From NCBI GenBank assembly GCA_965230275.1, contig CBDDKO010000002.1, positions 248,001 to 312,000 of the forward strand: a stretch of DNA of 64,000 nucleotides, written 5' to 3'. Shown piece by piece: positions 49,459 through 58,256 of the stretch (positions are counted from its first letter, which is position 1; the number at the start of each line of letters is the position of its first letter). This stretch comes from JAJRRS01 sp965230275. Its GTDB lineage: Bacteria > Planctomycetota > Phycisphaerae > Phycisphaerales > Phycisphaeraceae. Under the pieces are notes generated by a model. That model worked only from the letters and a program-made list of their open reading frames with translations, was not told the DNA's origin and ran no database searches. The position numbers and the translations under genes are program-made.

Positions 49459-50787
49459 ATGCAGATTCAGGACTTCCCCGATAACAAACGCATCCCGATC
49501 CTGACGGACCTGGTGTCCAAGCTCAGCCAGGCGACGGAGCCGGCGGATGTGCTACGCGCCTTTGCCGCCGGCTGGGATAATCTTGTGGGGCCGACGGGTT
49601 ACATCTCGCTGTCTTGCCGTGGGCTTGAGCCGGGGCAGTACAGGATCACTCGGCTCCACCGGCACATGGACCTCGAGCAGTCCGACATTGCGGATGTCTG
49701 GCGGAGCTACCGTGAGTTGCCGGTCCACACAGGCGGGCTATTGGGCATGATCGTCGATCGCGGCAAGCCCATGATCATCCAGGACCTGAATCTCACGGAC
49801 GATCCCGTCCTGGGTAGCGCGATCAGCCACTTCAAATCACTCGCGGCTCAGCCGCTCTACGACGACGGGAAGGTCCTCAACTGGGCGATCAGTCTCAGCG
49901 AGGACCCGTCGATCCATCATGAGCAGGAACTTGAAGACGGGCTGCTGCGCGCAAACCTGATCGGCGGGACGGTCAAACACGTGCAGACCGCGCGCAAGCT
50001 CCGCGAGGTGCATCAGCGCGTCAAAGATGAGGTAGAGAAGATCGCCAACATCCAGCAAGCACTCTTGCCGGAGAAGCTGCCGGACATCCCGGGCGTATCT
50101 ATCGCCGCGAAGTATCAGACGTTTGATCAGGCCGGCGGCGACATGTATTCGTTCCACCCATTGGGGATGGGCCTACAGGCAAGCATCCAAGAGCCGGACG
50201 GGCGCTGGGCGATCCTGATCGGTGACGTCTCAGGACACGGGCCCGCCGCCGCGGTCGTCATGGCGATGGTTGAGTCCATGCTCGCCAGCTACCCGATGAC
50301 GCCCGACACCACCGGGCAGGTCTTCGATTACCTCAACCGTCACCTGTGCAACAAGCGCATCTTCAGCACGTTCGTCACCGCGTTCCACGCCCTGTACGAC
50401 CCGGCGACGCGCACGCTGCGCTATTCCCGGGCCGGGCACCCGCCGCCGCTGTGGCGCAAGCCCTCGTCCAACGGCCACATCGACATCGCGGAACTCGACG
50501 ACGTCGGCGGGCTGCCGCTGGGTGTGATGCCGGAGGAGTCCTACGAGGACGCCGTGGTCCAGCTCGAGCCCGGCCAGACGCTGACGCTCTACACCGACGG
50601 CATCCCCGAGACGCGCTGCCCCGATGGCAGGTTCTTCGGCACGCCCGGCATCGTCAACGCCATGCGCGAATGCTCAGGCGAAGCGCAGTGCGCCGTGGAC
50701 ACCATCATGAAGCACGTCCGCCAACACGAAGCCGGCACCCGCCCCCAGGACGACCAGACCCTGGTCGTGATGAAGGTGGATGCCTGA
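49459..50787 (+). CDS. PP2C-type serine/threonine phosphatase (RsbU/SpoIIE family) with GAF-like sensor
   Basis: 442 aa. Controls an anti-sigma or stress cascade by dephosphorylating an antagonist. The N-terminal ~190 residues resemble GAF/PAS (LVGPTGYISLSCRGLEPG, MIVDRGKPMIIQDL), a coiled-coil linker (REVHQRVKDEVEKIANIQQALLPEKLPDIPG) follows, and the PP2C_SIG domain has GGDMYSF, AILIGDVSGHGPAAAVVMAM, AGHPPPLW and YTDGIPE. ATG at 49459 is chosen to start the sensor; the frame extends 21 codons upstream. No regulated sigma factor is adjacent. Confidence 0.9.
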   Translation: MQIQDFPDNKRIPILTDLVSKLSQATEPADVLRAFAAGWDNLVGPTGYISLSCRGLEPGQYRITRLHRHMDLEQSDIADVWRSYRELPVHTGGLLGMIVDRGKPMIIQDLNLTDDPVLGSAISHFKSLAAQPLYDDGKVLNWAISLSEDPSIHHEQELEDGLLRANLIGGTVKHVQTARKLREVHQRVKDEVEKIANIQQALLPEKLPDIPGVSIAAKYQTFDQAGGDMYSFHPLGMGLQASIQEPDGRWAILIGDVSGHGPAAAVVMAMVESMLASYPMTPDTTGQVFDYLNRHLCNKRIFSTFVTAFHALYDPATRTLRYSRAGHPPPLWRKPSSNGHIDIAELDDVGGLPLGVMPEESYEDAVVQLEPGQTLTLYTDGIPETRCPDGRFFGTPGIVNAMRECSGEAQCAVDTIMKHVRQHEAGTRPQDDQTLVVMKVDA

Positions 50788-50810
50788 CTCCGAGCTAGAA
50801 GCGACCATTA

Positions 50811-51338
50811 TTATCGCCGACGCATCGTGATCAACGGCATGGCCAGTGCTACGAGCGCAATCGACGCCGGCTCGGGGACCGCGGTGCTGGTGGTGGTCCA
50901 CTCGCCCGTGAGAACCTCGCCGGTGATGTTGATCGCTCCTCCGCCGCCCAGGAAGATCCGCTGGGTCGGGGCGGCAGACGCGAGGTGGTTGTGGCCGCCC
51001 GAGACGTACGGGACGGGGGTCGATGCGTGCTGAAAGATGGTGTAATCGTCGCCTGTGTCGATGTCGCTGGTGTCCCAGGTCACACCGTTGTAGGCGAACT
51101 CGAGGTGCGAGATGTGCACGTTGTCCAGATAGTTGCTATGCAGCGCTTCCCCGATGTGGTCGGCAAAATCCGTCTTGTCCACCAGGAAGTGCCCCAGCTC
51201 GCCGTGCAGGTCGCTGGTGTAGGTGAACTTCCAGAAGTCCGCACTCGCATCATTCGCCATCCCCATCAGGCCCACGACCCCGGCCAAGACCGCCCACCGT
51301 GCGCGCAGAACAACCGCGCTGAATCTTTCTCCCATCAT
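50811..51338 (-). CDS. Short PEP-CTERM protein
   Basis: 175 aa. Signal peptide at residues 10-33 (AVLAGVVGLMGMANDASA), a beta-rich body without known motif (FWKFTYTSDLHGELGHFLVDKTDFADHIGEALH...) and a PEP-CTERM tail VPEPASIALVALAM...MRRR. It has no dockerin-like units, unlike the other four PEP-CTERM proteins. Note that HGELGHF resembles a metal motif but is H-x-E-x-x-H and not a standard HExxH. AAAGGAGA lies upstream of the ATG pair at 51338/51335. Confidence 0.8.
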   Translation of the reverse strand: MMGERFSAVVLRARWAVLAGVVGLMGMANDASADFWKFTYTSDLHGELGHFLVDKTDFADHIGEALHSNYLDNVHISHLEFAYNGVTWDTSDIDTGDDYTIFQHASTPVPYVSGGHNHLASAAPTQRIFLGGGGAINITGEVLTGEWTTTSTAVPEPASIALVALAMPLITMRRR

Positions 51339-51501
51339 CTCCGTCTCCTTTATTGCTAAGGGTGAATCAGAATCCGCCACAAGCCCGCGTGCGTGTCGTC
51401 CACGGACGCGGCGCGATTCTAAACCACGCGACGGCAATGCCGCAAGGATGAATGATTAGATTTGGTAAAACGATATCCGGGTCGGAACAGGGCGTGCCCG
51501 G

Positions 51502-51786
51502 TCAATCCATCCGGGCGTGGACTTCGATCAGGTGGTAGCCGAACTGAGTCTTGACGGGGTCGGAGACCTGGCCGAGGGGGAGGTCGGAGAAGATGACGGC
51601 GTCGAACTCGGGGACCATCTGGCCCTGGCTGAACTCGCCCAGGGAGCCGCCGGCCTGGCCGGAGGGGCATGAGGAGTGCTGTTTGGCGAGGTCGGCGAAG
51701 GCGCTGCCGTCTGCGACCTGCTGCTTGAGTTCGAGGGCCTTTTCTTCGGAATCGACGAGGATGTGGCTGGCGCTGGCGCGGGGCAT
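51502..51786 (-). CDS. Parvulin-type peptidyl-prolyl isomerase (single domain)
   Basis: 94 aa. Compact Rotamase domain: ASHILVDSEEKALELKQQVADGSAFADLAKQHSSCPSGQAGGSLGEFSQGQMVPEFDAVIF...VKTQFGYHLIEV, complete for a PpiC/Par10-like enzyme. No signal peptide, so it is cytosolic. ATG at 51786 follows GGAG; 47 further codons upstream are open but lack similarity. The intergenic repeat at 51872-51896 lies upstream. Confidence 0.92.
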   Translation of the reverse strand: MPRASASHILVDSEEKALELKQQVADGSAFADLAKQHSSCPSGQAGGSLGEFSQGQMVPEFDAVIFSDLPLGQVSDPVKTQFGYHLIEVHARMD

Positions 51787-51871
51787 GGGGAGCTCCAATA
51801 CGGTTAGGCGGCGTTGGCCGCGTGTGTGGCGGGGTTTTGTTGATTCATCCGTACTGTAGCGGACAACGGTG

Positions 51872-51896
51872 CCGCGACAAGTCGCGGCGCTAAACC
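51872..51896 (+). repeat. GCCGCGAC-AA-GTCGCGGC palindrome + GCTAAAC
   Basis: An 8-bp perfect stem with an AA loop followed by GCTAAAC, the same tail that ends the GGCGATC/GATCGCC family. It lies between divergent parvulin and nupC starts. Confidence 0.65.
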
Positions 51897-51951
51897 GTGG
51901 CACTGGTGTGAAGTTGTGGTGTTTCACTGATATTGCCTAAACTCTTCGTCC

Positions 51952-53232
51952 ATGATCTACCTACGCGCGCTGATCGGGATCGTGGTGCTGTTGTCGTTGG
52001 CCTGGATGATGTCCTCGCACAAGAAGCGGTTCCCCTGGCGGGTCGTTTTGTGGGGGATGGCGCTGCAGCTTGGGCTGGCGTTTCTGATTCTGGGGACAGG
52101 CGTCGGCGGCGGGGCGCTGGAGTCGGTCAAAGACTTTGTAATCGAGCTTATCCGTGTCAATGAGCGCGGGATGAAGACGGTCTTCGGCAACGACTTGCCG
52201 TTCCGCTCGGACGAAAACTTTATCTTCGCCTTTGCCACGAGCGGCCTGATCATCATCATCTTCTTCTCCGCGCTCATGGCGATCCTGTATCACCTCGGGA
52301 TCATGCAGGTGGTCATCTGGTTATTGGCCCGGATCATGTCGTTCTTCATGGGCGTCAGTGGGGCGGAGGCGATGGCGATGGCGGCGAACGTCTTTGCCGG
52401 TCAGACCGAGGCGCCGCTGGTCGTCAAGCCGTACCTTTCGAAGATGACGCTGTCGGAACTCAACGCGCTGATGACCGGGGGGTTCGCCACCGTGGCGGGG
52501 TCGGTGCTGGTGGTGTATATGGGCGTGGTGGGGCCGGAGATCGGGGCACACTTATTGACGGCTTCTCTCTTAAGCGCGCCTGCGGCGTTTGTGATCGCGA
52601 AGATCATCCGCCCGGAAGTCGATGAGCCGGAGACCGGCCGGAACGTGAAGTTCCAGATCAACCGCAGTTCTCACAACCTGATTGAGGCTGCCGCGACCGG
52701 GACACAGGACGGCCTGAAGCTCTGGCTGAACGTCATCGCGATGCTGATCGCGTTCACCGCCTTGATCGAGTTGGTGAACTGGCCGTTGGGCGCTGCGGGG
52801 GAAGCCTGGCTGGGCTATGAAGAAGGCGGCTTGTCGGTCTCGACGGTCTTCGGGTATGTGCTTGCGCCGCTTGCGTGGTGCATCGGCGTGGACAACTGGC
52901 ACGACTGCCAACTGGTCGGGGGATTGATCGGGACGAAGCTGGCGATCAATGAGTTAGTCGCGTTCTTCGACTTGGGTACGATGCTCGGGCTGATCGATCC
53001 GGATACGGACCTGCACCCAGAGTCGGTCTTCCAGAGCGCGCGGTCGGCGAAGCTGGTGGCGTATTCGATGTGCGGCTTCGCAAACTTCGCATCGATCGGG
53101 ATCCAGCTGGGCGGTATCACGCCGCTTGCGCCGGAAAGGAAGACGGACCTGTCACGCCTGGCGATCCGCGCGATGCTCGGCGGGGCGCTGGCCAGCAGCT
53201 GCACCGCGGCGGTGGCGGGGATGTTTGTTTAG
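51952..53232 (+). CDS. nupC: Concentrative nucleoside transporter (NupC/CNT family)
   Basis: 426 aa with about ten membrane helices. Imports nucleosides with protons or sodium. CNT signs: AWMMSSHKKRFPWRVVLWGMALQL, SFFMGVSGAEAMAMAANVFAGQTEAPLVVKPYL (GQTEAPL), MTGGFATVAGSVLVVYM, SLLSAPAAFVIAKII, and GTKLAINELVAFFDL. Complete length. Divergent from the parvulin gene. The region after it holds an AT-rich inverted repeat and the candidate structured RNA. Confidence 0.93.
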   Translation: MIYLRALIGIVVLLSLAWMMSSHKKRFPWRVVLWGMALQLGLAFLILGTGVGGGALESVKDFVIELIRVNERGMKTVFGNDLPFRSDENFIFAFATSGLIIIIFFSALMAILYHLGIMQVVIWLLARIMSFFMGVSGAEAMAMAANVFAGQTEAPLVVKPYLSKMTLSELNALMTGGFATVAGSVLVVYMGVVGPEIGAHLLTASLLSAPAAFVIAKIIRPEVDEPETGRNVKFQINRSSHNLIEAAATGTQDGLKLWLNVIAMLIAFTALIELVNWPLGAAGEAWLGYEEGGLSVSTVFGYVLAPLAWCIGVDNWHDCQLVGGLIGTKLAINELVAFFDLGTMLGLIDPDTDLHPESVFQSARSAKLVAYSMCGFANFASIGIQLGGITPLAPERKTDLSRLAIRAMLGGALASSCTAAVAGMFV

Positions 53233-53234
53233 TT

Positions 53235-53356
53235 GGATTTATGATTTCTAAAGTCTGATTGCTGATGTGTGTTGCGGTTGATCTCCTGTGGGCATTTGCG
53301 TGTCGTTAAACGCTTGCGACATCAAAAATCATAAATCACAAATCAGCAATTCTTAA
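53235..53356. repeat. AT-rich inverted repeat downstream of nupC
   Basis: GATTTATGATTT near 53236 and its complement AAATCATAAATC near 53326, plus GATTGCTGAT near 53258 and AATCAGCAATT near 53341, form shuffled inverted arms. Likely marks the 3' end of nupC. Confidence 0.5.
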
Positions 53357-53399
53357 AAACCCACGATGCTCCGGGTGTGACGGCGGCCACAGGGTCAGC

Positions 53400-53556
53400 G
53401 GGACCGGGTCGGGCCTGTGTGCCGAAGGTCCATCAGTCACCGGGGCACAGCGCTTGCAAGCCCCCGCCCCCGGAAGATCAATCCGGGGTGCCGTTAGTTG
53501 TACGAATGAAACTTCATACAACTTCCGGGGGGGAGCCCGTGAGTCCCGGTCCTTTT
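53400..53556 (+). ncRNA. Candidate structured RNA of unknown class
   Basis: A closed multi-helix fold can be drawn by hand. P1: GGACCGGG (53401-53408) pairs perfectly with CCCGGTCC (53545-53552), followed by TTTT (53553-53556), as in an intrinsic terminator. Inside: GGGC (53411-53414)/GCCC (53535-53538); a hairpin CTGTG...CACAG (53415-53450) with inner GGT/ACC; a small GCTTGCAAGC hairpin (53452-53461); a perfect 10-bp stem CCCCCGGAAG (53467-53476)/CTTCCGGGGG (53522-53531); and a long AGTTGTACGAA/TTCATACAACT hairpin (53496-53523) with one mismatch. No credible protein frame lies here. It is not a match to 6S, SRP, tmRNA or RNase P cores I can recall. Confidence 0.45.
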
Positions 53557-53844
53557 AATCAGCGGATACTCAGTACAAGTCGGACTGTGCCGTCGTAGGT
53601 TGTCGGCAGGCGCGGGGCAAAGAAAGTTGCGCCTCCACCTATGTTGGACGTGACGGGTTTGTGCGCAGAAAAGTGGTTGTTGTCCGGCTAAACCGCAAGC
53701 GATGTGCTGGGGGCGGCAGGAGTTGTGAATATCTGGCGTGGTCGAAGATGATCGGCGTGAACAGGCCGTGCTTGTGCGCACGATATGGGTAAGGAGGTGA
53801 CACGGAGCCCACAGAGGCACGGAGGCACGGAGGGGCTTGATTGG
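53557..53844. other. Gene-free stretch after the structured RNA
   Basis: Holds an AGGCGC/GCGCCT hairpin (53608-53634), one GCTAAACCGCAAGCG unit (53687-53701) and a CACAGAGGCACGGAGGCACGGAGG direct repeat (53810-53833). No plausible gene is seen. Confidence 0.5.
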
Positions 53845-54201
53845 TCAGATGGGTTCGCCACATTCGCTGCATTTGGGTTCGGAGATGCCCTTGAGGATGT
53901 AGCCGCACTTTCGGCAGCGGGTTTCGGAGTCGGATTTAGGCTTGAGGATGTGGTGATAAAAAATCAGTGTTGCAAGCGAGCCAATTATAATGAAGGGTGA
54001 TTTTGCAAATGCAGCATAAATCATGAAGTCATGCCATTGCCAGTCTCTACGACCAAGAAAATAGTGAGTGCGAATAGAGTTCCACAGGTCGAATGTCCAA
54101 TGAAGGTAATAGCCCTCAGTGGCAGAAACTAATACCCCCGTGACAGCGCCAAGAACTACAGCCGAAACAAGCCGTGTTGTATCTCGCTTAGTTATCCGCA
54201 T
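53845..54201 (-). CDS. Hypothetical membrane protein with C-terminal zinc ribbon
   Basis: 118 aa, unnamed. Two hydrophobic helices (LVSAVVLGAVTGVLVSA and SPFIIIGSLATLIFYHHIL) and a C-terminal four-cysteine knuckle CRKCGYILKGISEPKCSECGEPI (CxxC...CxxC), a layout often seen in planctomycete hypotheticals. ATG at 54201 is preferred over an upstream TTG. AT-rich composition compared with neighbours. It lies between the structured-RNA region and the yifB gene, on the same strand as yifB, about 170 bases downstream of its stop. Confidence 0.65.
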   Translation of the reverse strand: MRITKRDTTRLVSAVVLGAVTGVLVSATEGYYLHWTFDLWNSIRTHYFLGRRDWQWHDFMIYAAFAKSPFIIIGSLATLIFYHHILKPKSDSETRCRKCGYILKGISEPKCSECGEPI

Positions 54202-54310
54202 GGTCAACACCTTAAACGTTCAACAATCTACCAAATTGAAGCGAAGCAGGGATTGACCATGTGTAGTTCGCGGGAAGGTGTGATTCCGTTGGGCTCTGGG
54301 TGATACCCCA

Positions 54311-54342
54311 GCCAAGGCCCGTTGGGCCATGACCGGGCTTTG
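54311..54342. repeat. Hairpin downstream of yifB
   Basis: CCAAGGCCCG (54313-54322) and CGGGCTTTGG (54333-54342) are near-perfect inverted arms in the gap after the yifB stop (minus strand). A terminator is possible but there is no strong T-run. Confidence 0.4.
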
Positions 54343-54367
54343 GTGGTGGGGGCTAAGACGCAAGCGG

Positions 54368-55882
54368 TTAGAGCGATCGGTCGAGCAGGCGGTAGTGGAT
54401 CGCCTCTGCGACGTGGTTGTGATCGATGTCCGGTTTGTCTTCGAGGTCGGCGATGGTGCGGGCGACGCGGCGGACTTTGTCATAGGCGCGGGCGCTGAGG
54501 CCGAGGGTGGTCATGGCTTCTTGTAAGAGCGATTGGCTGGCGGGGTCGAGGGGGGCGAGCTTGTCGAGCTCTCGGCCGGTGAGCGTGCGGTTGGGTTTAA
54601 GCGGGCCGCCGTTGCGTTTGATCTGGAGTTCACGGCATTGGCTGACCTGCTCGCGCATGTGGGCGCTGGTCGTGCCGTTCTGTTTACTGGTCAGTTGCTG
54701 GTAGGGGACGGCGGGGACGTCGACGTGGATATCGACGCGGTCGATCAGCGGGCCGGAGATGCGCGAGAGGTAGCGCTGCATCTGGCGTTGGCTTTCGGGG
54801 TCTGCGCCGGCGCTGCCCTTCTGGGTGGGGTTCATGGCGGCGACGAGCATGAAGCGTGCGGGGAAGCTGATCGAGCCGTGGGCGCGGGCGATGGTGACGT
54901 TGGAGTCTTCCAGGGGTTGGCGGAGTGTTTCGAGGACGGGCCTGGGGAACTCGGGCATCTCATCGAGGAAGAGGACGCCGTGGTGCGCGAGGCTGACTTC
55001 GCCGGGGCGTGGGATGATGCCGCCGCCGACGACCGCGACGCTGGAGGCGGTGTGGTGCGGCGAGCGGACGGGGCGTGAAGCGATGAGCGGGGCGCCTTTG
55101 GGTACCTGTCCGATGGCGGAGTAAATGCGCGTGACTTCCAGCGCCTCGTCGCGCGACAGCGGCGGGAGGATGCCGGGCAGGGCTTTGGCCATCATGGTTT
55201 TGCCTGTGCCGGCCGGGCCGATCATGATGACGTTGTGCGCCCCGGCGGCGGCGATGAGCATGGCCCGCTTGACGGATTCCTGGCCCTTGACGTCGGCGAA
55301 GTCGATCTGAGCCGGGTGTGAATTGAGGATGGCGTCGGCATCAATATCGGGCAGGGGGTCGATGGCATGTTGATCATTGAGAAACGCGACGACACTCGCC
55401 AGCGTGTCCACGGGGAAGACCTCGATGCCGCCGACGGCCGAGGCTTCGCGCGCATTGTCGACCGGGACGATGACGCCGTCGAGTTGCAGTTGCTTGCAGA
55501 GGATGGCGAGGTTGACCACGCCGGACACGGGGCGGACCCGGCCGTCGAGCGCGAGCTCACCGGCGAAGAGCAGGCGCTTGTGGCGCTGTGTCTGGATCAC
55601 GCGTTCGGCGAGCAGCAGGCCGACCGCGATCGGCAGGTCGAAGATCGGGCCTTCCTTGCGGATGTCCGCCGGGGCGAGGTTGACCAGCAATCGGGAGATG
55701 GGGAACGGGTAGCCCGAGTTGATGATGGCTGAGCGTACCCGCTCGATGGACTCTTTCACGGCGGCGTCGGGCAGGCCGACGATCGTGGTCTTGGGCAGGC
55801 CCTGGTCGCCGACATCGACTTCGATCTCGCATGGCAAGGGGTCGATGCCGGATAACACGAAGCTGTGGACCTGGGCGAGCAC
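54368..55882 (-). CDS. YifB/ComM family Mg-chelatase-like AAA+ ATPase
   Basis: 504 aa. In competent bacteria ComM is a branch-migration helicase for incoming DNA. N-terminal Lon-like domain with the start MLAQVHSFVLSGIDPLPCEIEVDV and GLPDAAVKESIERVRSAI, then Walker A MIGPAGTGKTMMAKALPG, RPVRSPHHTAS, Walker B VLFLDEMPEF, and the C-terminal helical region with RTIADLEDKPDIDHNHVAEAIHYR. Full length. A type IV pilus operon lies 4 kb away, which would suit natural competence, but no com genes are adjacent. Confidence 0.94.
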   Translation of the reverse strand: MLAQVHSFVLSGIDPLPCEIEVDVGDQGLPKTTIVGLPDAAVKESIERVRSAIINSGYPFPISRLLVNLAPADIRKEGPIFDLPIAVGLLLAERVIQTQRHKRLLFAGELALDGRVRPVSGVVNLAILCKQLQLDGVIVPVDNAREASAVGGIEVFPVDTLASVVAFLNDQHAIDPLPDIDADAILNSHPAQIDFADVKGQESVKRAMLIAAAGAHNVIMIGPAGTGKTMMAKALPGILPPLSRDEALEVTRIYSAIGQVPKGAPLIASRPVRSPHHTASSVAVVGGGIIPRPGEVSLAHHGVLFLDEMPEFPRPVLETLRQPLEDSNVTIARAHGSISFPARFMLVAAMNPTQKGSAGADPESQRQMQRYLSRISGPLIDRVDIHVDVPAVPYQQLTSKQNGTTSAHMREQVSQCRELQIKRNGGPLKPNRTLTGRELDKLAPLDPASQSLLQEAMTTLGLSARAYDKVRRVARTIADLEDKPDIDHNHVAEAIHYRLLDRSL

Positions 55883-56259
55883 GGTGCATGCAGTCTATAC
55901 GCCAAACATAATCCGTACAACAGGCGTCGCTGTTGTGTGACTGTGGTGAAACGATCGGATGTGTTGACAGGGATGGGTTTATGCGGATTAGGGGCTTGGC
56001 GTAGGGTGCCTAAAATGTGAATATTTAAAGGATTTATGGTGTTTGCATTGACCTTGCGGCTGGATGCGATTATTCTTATCGGTCGCACGATAATTCGTGT
56101 GTGATCGGATTTGCATGGCGGGTGAGCCGTGCTATTAGTTTGATGGACGTAATGCCATTCCGGCGGACGTGACATATAGATGAGTGGGGCATCATCAGGT
56201 GGGCGACATCCGCTTCGGGCGGTCCGTCGAATCCCGCTGTAAACGGAGACGATCAGGCT
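55883..56259. other. Gene-free stretch upstream of the LEPR-XLL cyclophilin
   Basis: 377 bases between divergent starts, AT-rich in the middle. It contains a promoter candidate (56048-56076) and a second TTGACA near 55965 without a good -10. No reading frame is convincing. Confidence 0.5.
56048..56076 (+). promoter_or_regulatory. Possible promoter of the LEPR-XLL cyclophilin gene
   Basis: TTGACC (56048-56053), a 17-base spacer and TATTCT (56071-56076), giving a leader of about 180 bases. Confidence 0.4.
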
Positions 56260-58221
56260 ATGTTCAGCAGTACCCAACGTCGTATGAATTCTCAAACCAC
56301 CAGTCGTGACGAACGATCGGGCAGCGCTCCTTGCGGAATGCAGGAACTTGAGCCGAGGATGCTGCTCAGCGCGGTGCTGACGCAGGCGATCCCGGACATG
56401 TACATCCCCGCCAGCGGCGGCACGGCCTCGATCGACCTCTCGCAGTACTTCGACGACGACGAAATCAACGGCACGGTCGTCAACTTCGATACGGTCTTCG
56501 GCGACTTCCAGGTGGAACTGTTTGACAGCGATACGCCGGCGACGGTGCAGAACTTTTTGGGTTATGTGGATGACGGGACGTATGATGGATCGATTATTCA
56601 TCGCAATGCGCTGTCTGTGGACGATACGCCATTCGTCGTCCAAGGTGGCGGTTTTAGGTACGAGGCACCTAGCAGCTATGTTGACATTGTGAACAACCCA
56701 CCGACCGTGCTGGACGAGCCGGGAATCTCTAACACCCGTGGCACGATCGCCATGGCGCGACCCTCGATGCTGAATCCCAATACGATTGATCCGGACGATA
56801 CCATGCCGGTGCCGGATAGCGCGACGACAGAGTGGTTCATCAACATGGACAACAACTCATTCCTGGACACAAGTGCGAGCACGGGATTTACCGCCTTCGG
56901 GCGGGTTCTCGGTGACGGGATGGACGTGGTCGATCAGATCGCCGCCACCCCGATATGGGATGCTTCCTCGCTCAACAGCGCGTTTGGTTCATTGCCCTTG
57001 CGCGACTTCACCAACGATCATTTTCCGAATAATGACGACCTGGTGGTGATCAACTCGATCACACGCGGCGGGCCGGAGCTGACCTACAGCTTCGTCTCCA
57101 GTTCCTCCCCGACGACGCTGCTGGCGACCGTCAATGACGGGGTGCTGACGATCTTCACAGTCGGCAACAGTGTCCCCGGAGACGTCACCATCAAGGTCGA
57201 GGCGGAGGACCAGAACGGGAACACCCGGCAGGGCGACATCGTTGTCCACATCGGCGCCGCTCAGGAAAGCATCGACAGTGACCGCACGCCTGACCTGCTC
57301 TGGCGTAACTTTGCCGACGGCCGGAACACGCTCTGGCAGATGACCGGCTACCGGACGGATGCGGCTGCGGCCATGAAAGCCCGGAACAACACGACCTGGT
57401 ACGTCGCCGCGACAGGTGACTTTAACAAGGACGGCAGCAACGACCTGCTGTGGCGCAACGCGTTCGATGGTCAGAATAAGATCTGGTACATGGACGGCGA
57501 TGAGTTTGTCAGTGCAGAGGAACTGCGTCAAGTCTCAAACAAGAACATGGTGATCGGTGGGGTCGCCGACTTCACCAATGATGGCAATGTGGACATCCTC
57601 TGGCGCAACGTCGCGAAAGGCCGAAACGTCGTGTGGGTGATGGACGAGACGGCGGAGCTCGGTTCGTTTCGGTTGAACAATCAGAGCGGGGCCGAATGGT
57701 ACATCGGCGGGCTTGGTGACTTCGACCGCGACGGGCAGGTGGATGTGCTTTGGCGTAACGACAGCCAGGGACAGAACAAGGTCTGGCTGCTCAATCCCGC
57801 CGATAGCACGCTCAAGGAGTCCGTCGCGCTGCTCACGCTGGACAACACCAACTGGGTCGCCACGGCCGTGGCAGACTTCAACCTGGATAACCAGGTCGAT
57901 ATCCTCTACAGGAACACACGTAACGGCAAGCAGAAGGTGTGGGTCATGGACCCATCGAACGGCACTTCACGTCGGGGTGACCGTAATGACATCAGGGCTC
58001 TGCGTAACCAGGACTGGCAACTGCCTGGCCGGACGTCGCAATTAGCCGCTGAGGGCAATGCGCTGGCCAAGACCCAGCGGATCAAGCGCAAGGCCGCCGC
58101 AGCGAAGAAGGTCACGGCGACCAGCAGTTCGACTTCGGCCGCCATCGCCGCCGCCGTCCAGCAGCAGTCACAGACCGATTCTGTTATTGATGAGATCGAA
58201 CCGATCATCGTGCTGGACTAA
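56260..58221 (+). CDS. LEPR-XLL surface protein: cyclophilin-type PPIase fused to five W-R-N repeats
   Basis: 653 aa. There is no classical signal peptide; instead the N-terminus carries the LEPR-XLL motif (ELEPRMLLSA, about residue 30), a planctomycete export/surface tag. A cyclophilin-like domain follows (about 67-270): VNFDTVFGDFQVELFD, TVQNFLGYVDDGTYDGSIIHR, GTIAMA, TEWFINMDNN and TAFGRVLGDGMDVVDQI. Some usual catalytic positions are altered (FIVQGGG-like FVVQGGGFRYE), so activity is uncertain. Then a beta-sandwich (~270-335) and five repeats of about 50 residues each beginning D-[LIV]-L-[WY]-R-N and ending in W-x-M (57290-57950), forming a probable beta-propeller like FG-GAP proteins. 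The tail is basic (KRKAAAAKK). Confidence 0.8.
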   Translation: MFSSTQRRMNSQTTSRDERSGSAPCGMQELEPRMLLSAVLTQAIPDMYIPASGGTASIDLSQYFDDDEINGTVVNFDTVFGDFQVELFDSDTPATVQNFLGYVDDGTYDGSIIHRNALSVDDTPFVVQGGGFRYEAPSSYVDIVNNPPTVLDEPGISNTRGTIAMARPSMLNPNTIDPDDTMPVPDSATTEWFINMDNNSFLDTSASTGFTAFGRVLGDGMDVVDQIAATPIWDASSLNSAFGSLPLRDFTNDHFPNNDDLVVINSITRGGPELTYSFVSSSSPTTLLATVNDGVLTIFTVGNSVPGDVTIKVEAEDQNGNTRQGDIVVHIGAAQESIDSDRTPDLLWRNFADGRNTLWQMTGYRTDAAAAMKARNNTTWYVAATGDFNKDGSNDLLWRNAFDGQNKIWYMDGDEFVSAEELRQVSNKNMVIGGVADFTNDGNVDILWRNVAKGRNVVWVMDETAELGSFRLNNQSGAEWYIGGLGDFDRDGQVDVLWRNDSQGQNKVWLLNPADSTLKESVALLTLDNTNWVATAVADFNLDNQVDILYRNTRNGKQKVWVMDPSNGTSRRGDRNDIRALRNQDWQLPGRTSQLAAEGNALAKTQRIKRKAAAAKKVTATSSSTSAAIAAAVQQQSQTDSVIDEIEPIIVLD

Positions 58222-58256
58222 TAGGTCGGCGGATAGAGGAAAGCCGGGCAATGACA

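Noticed and set aside
50811..51338. HGELGHF in the short PEP-CTERM protein as a metalloprotease site
   Set aside because: Spacing is H-x-E-x-x-H rather than HExxH and there is no third ligand in a suitable place.
53400..53556. Structured RNA as 6S, 4.5S SRP, tmRNA or RNase P RNA
   Set aside because: None of the conserved cores was found: no SRP GGAAG tetraloop region, no RNase P CR-I, no tmRNA tag or tRNA-like ends, and no long 6S central bubble.
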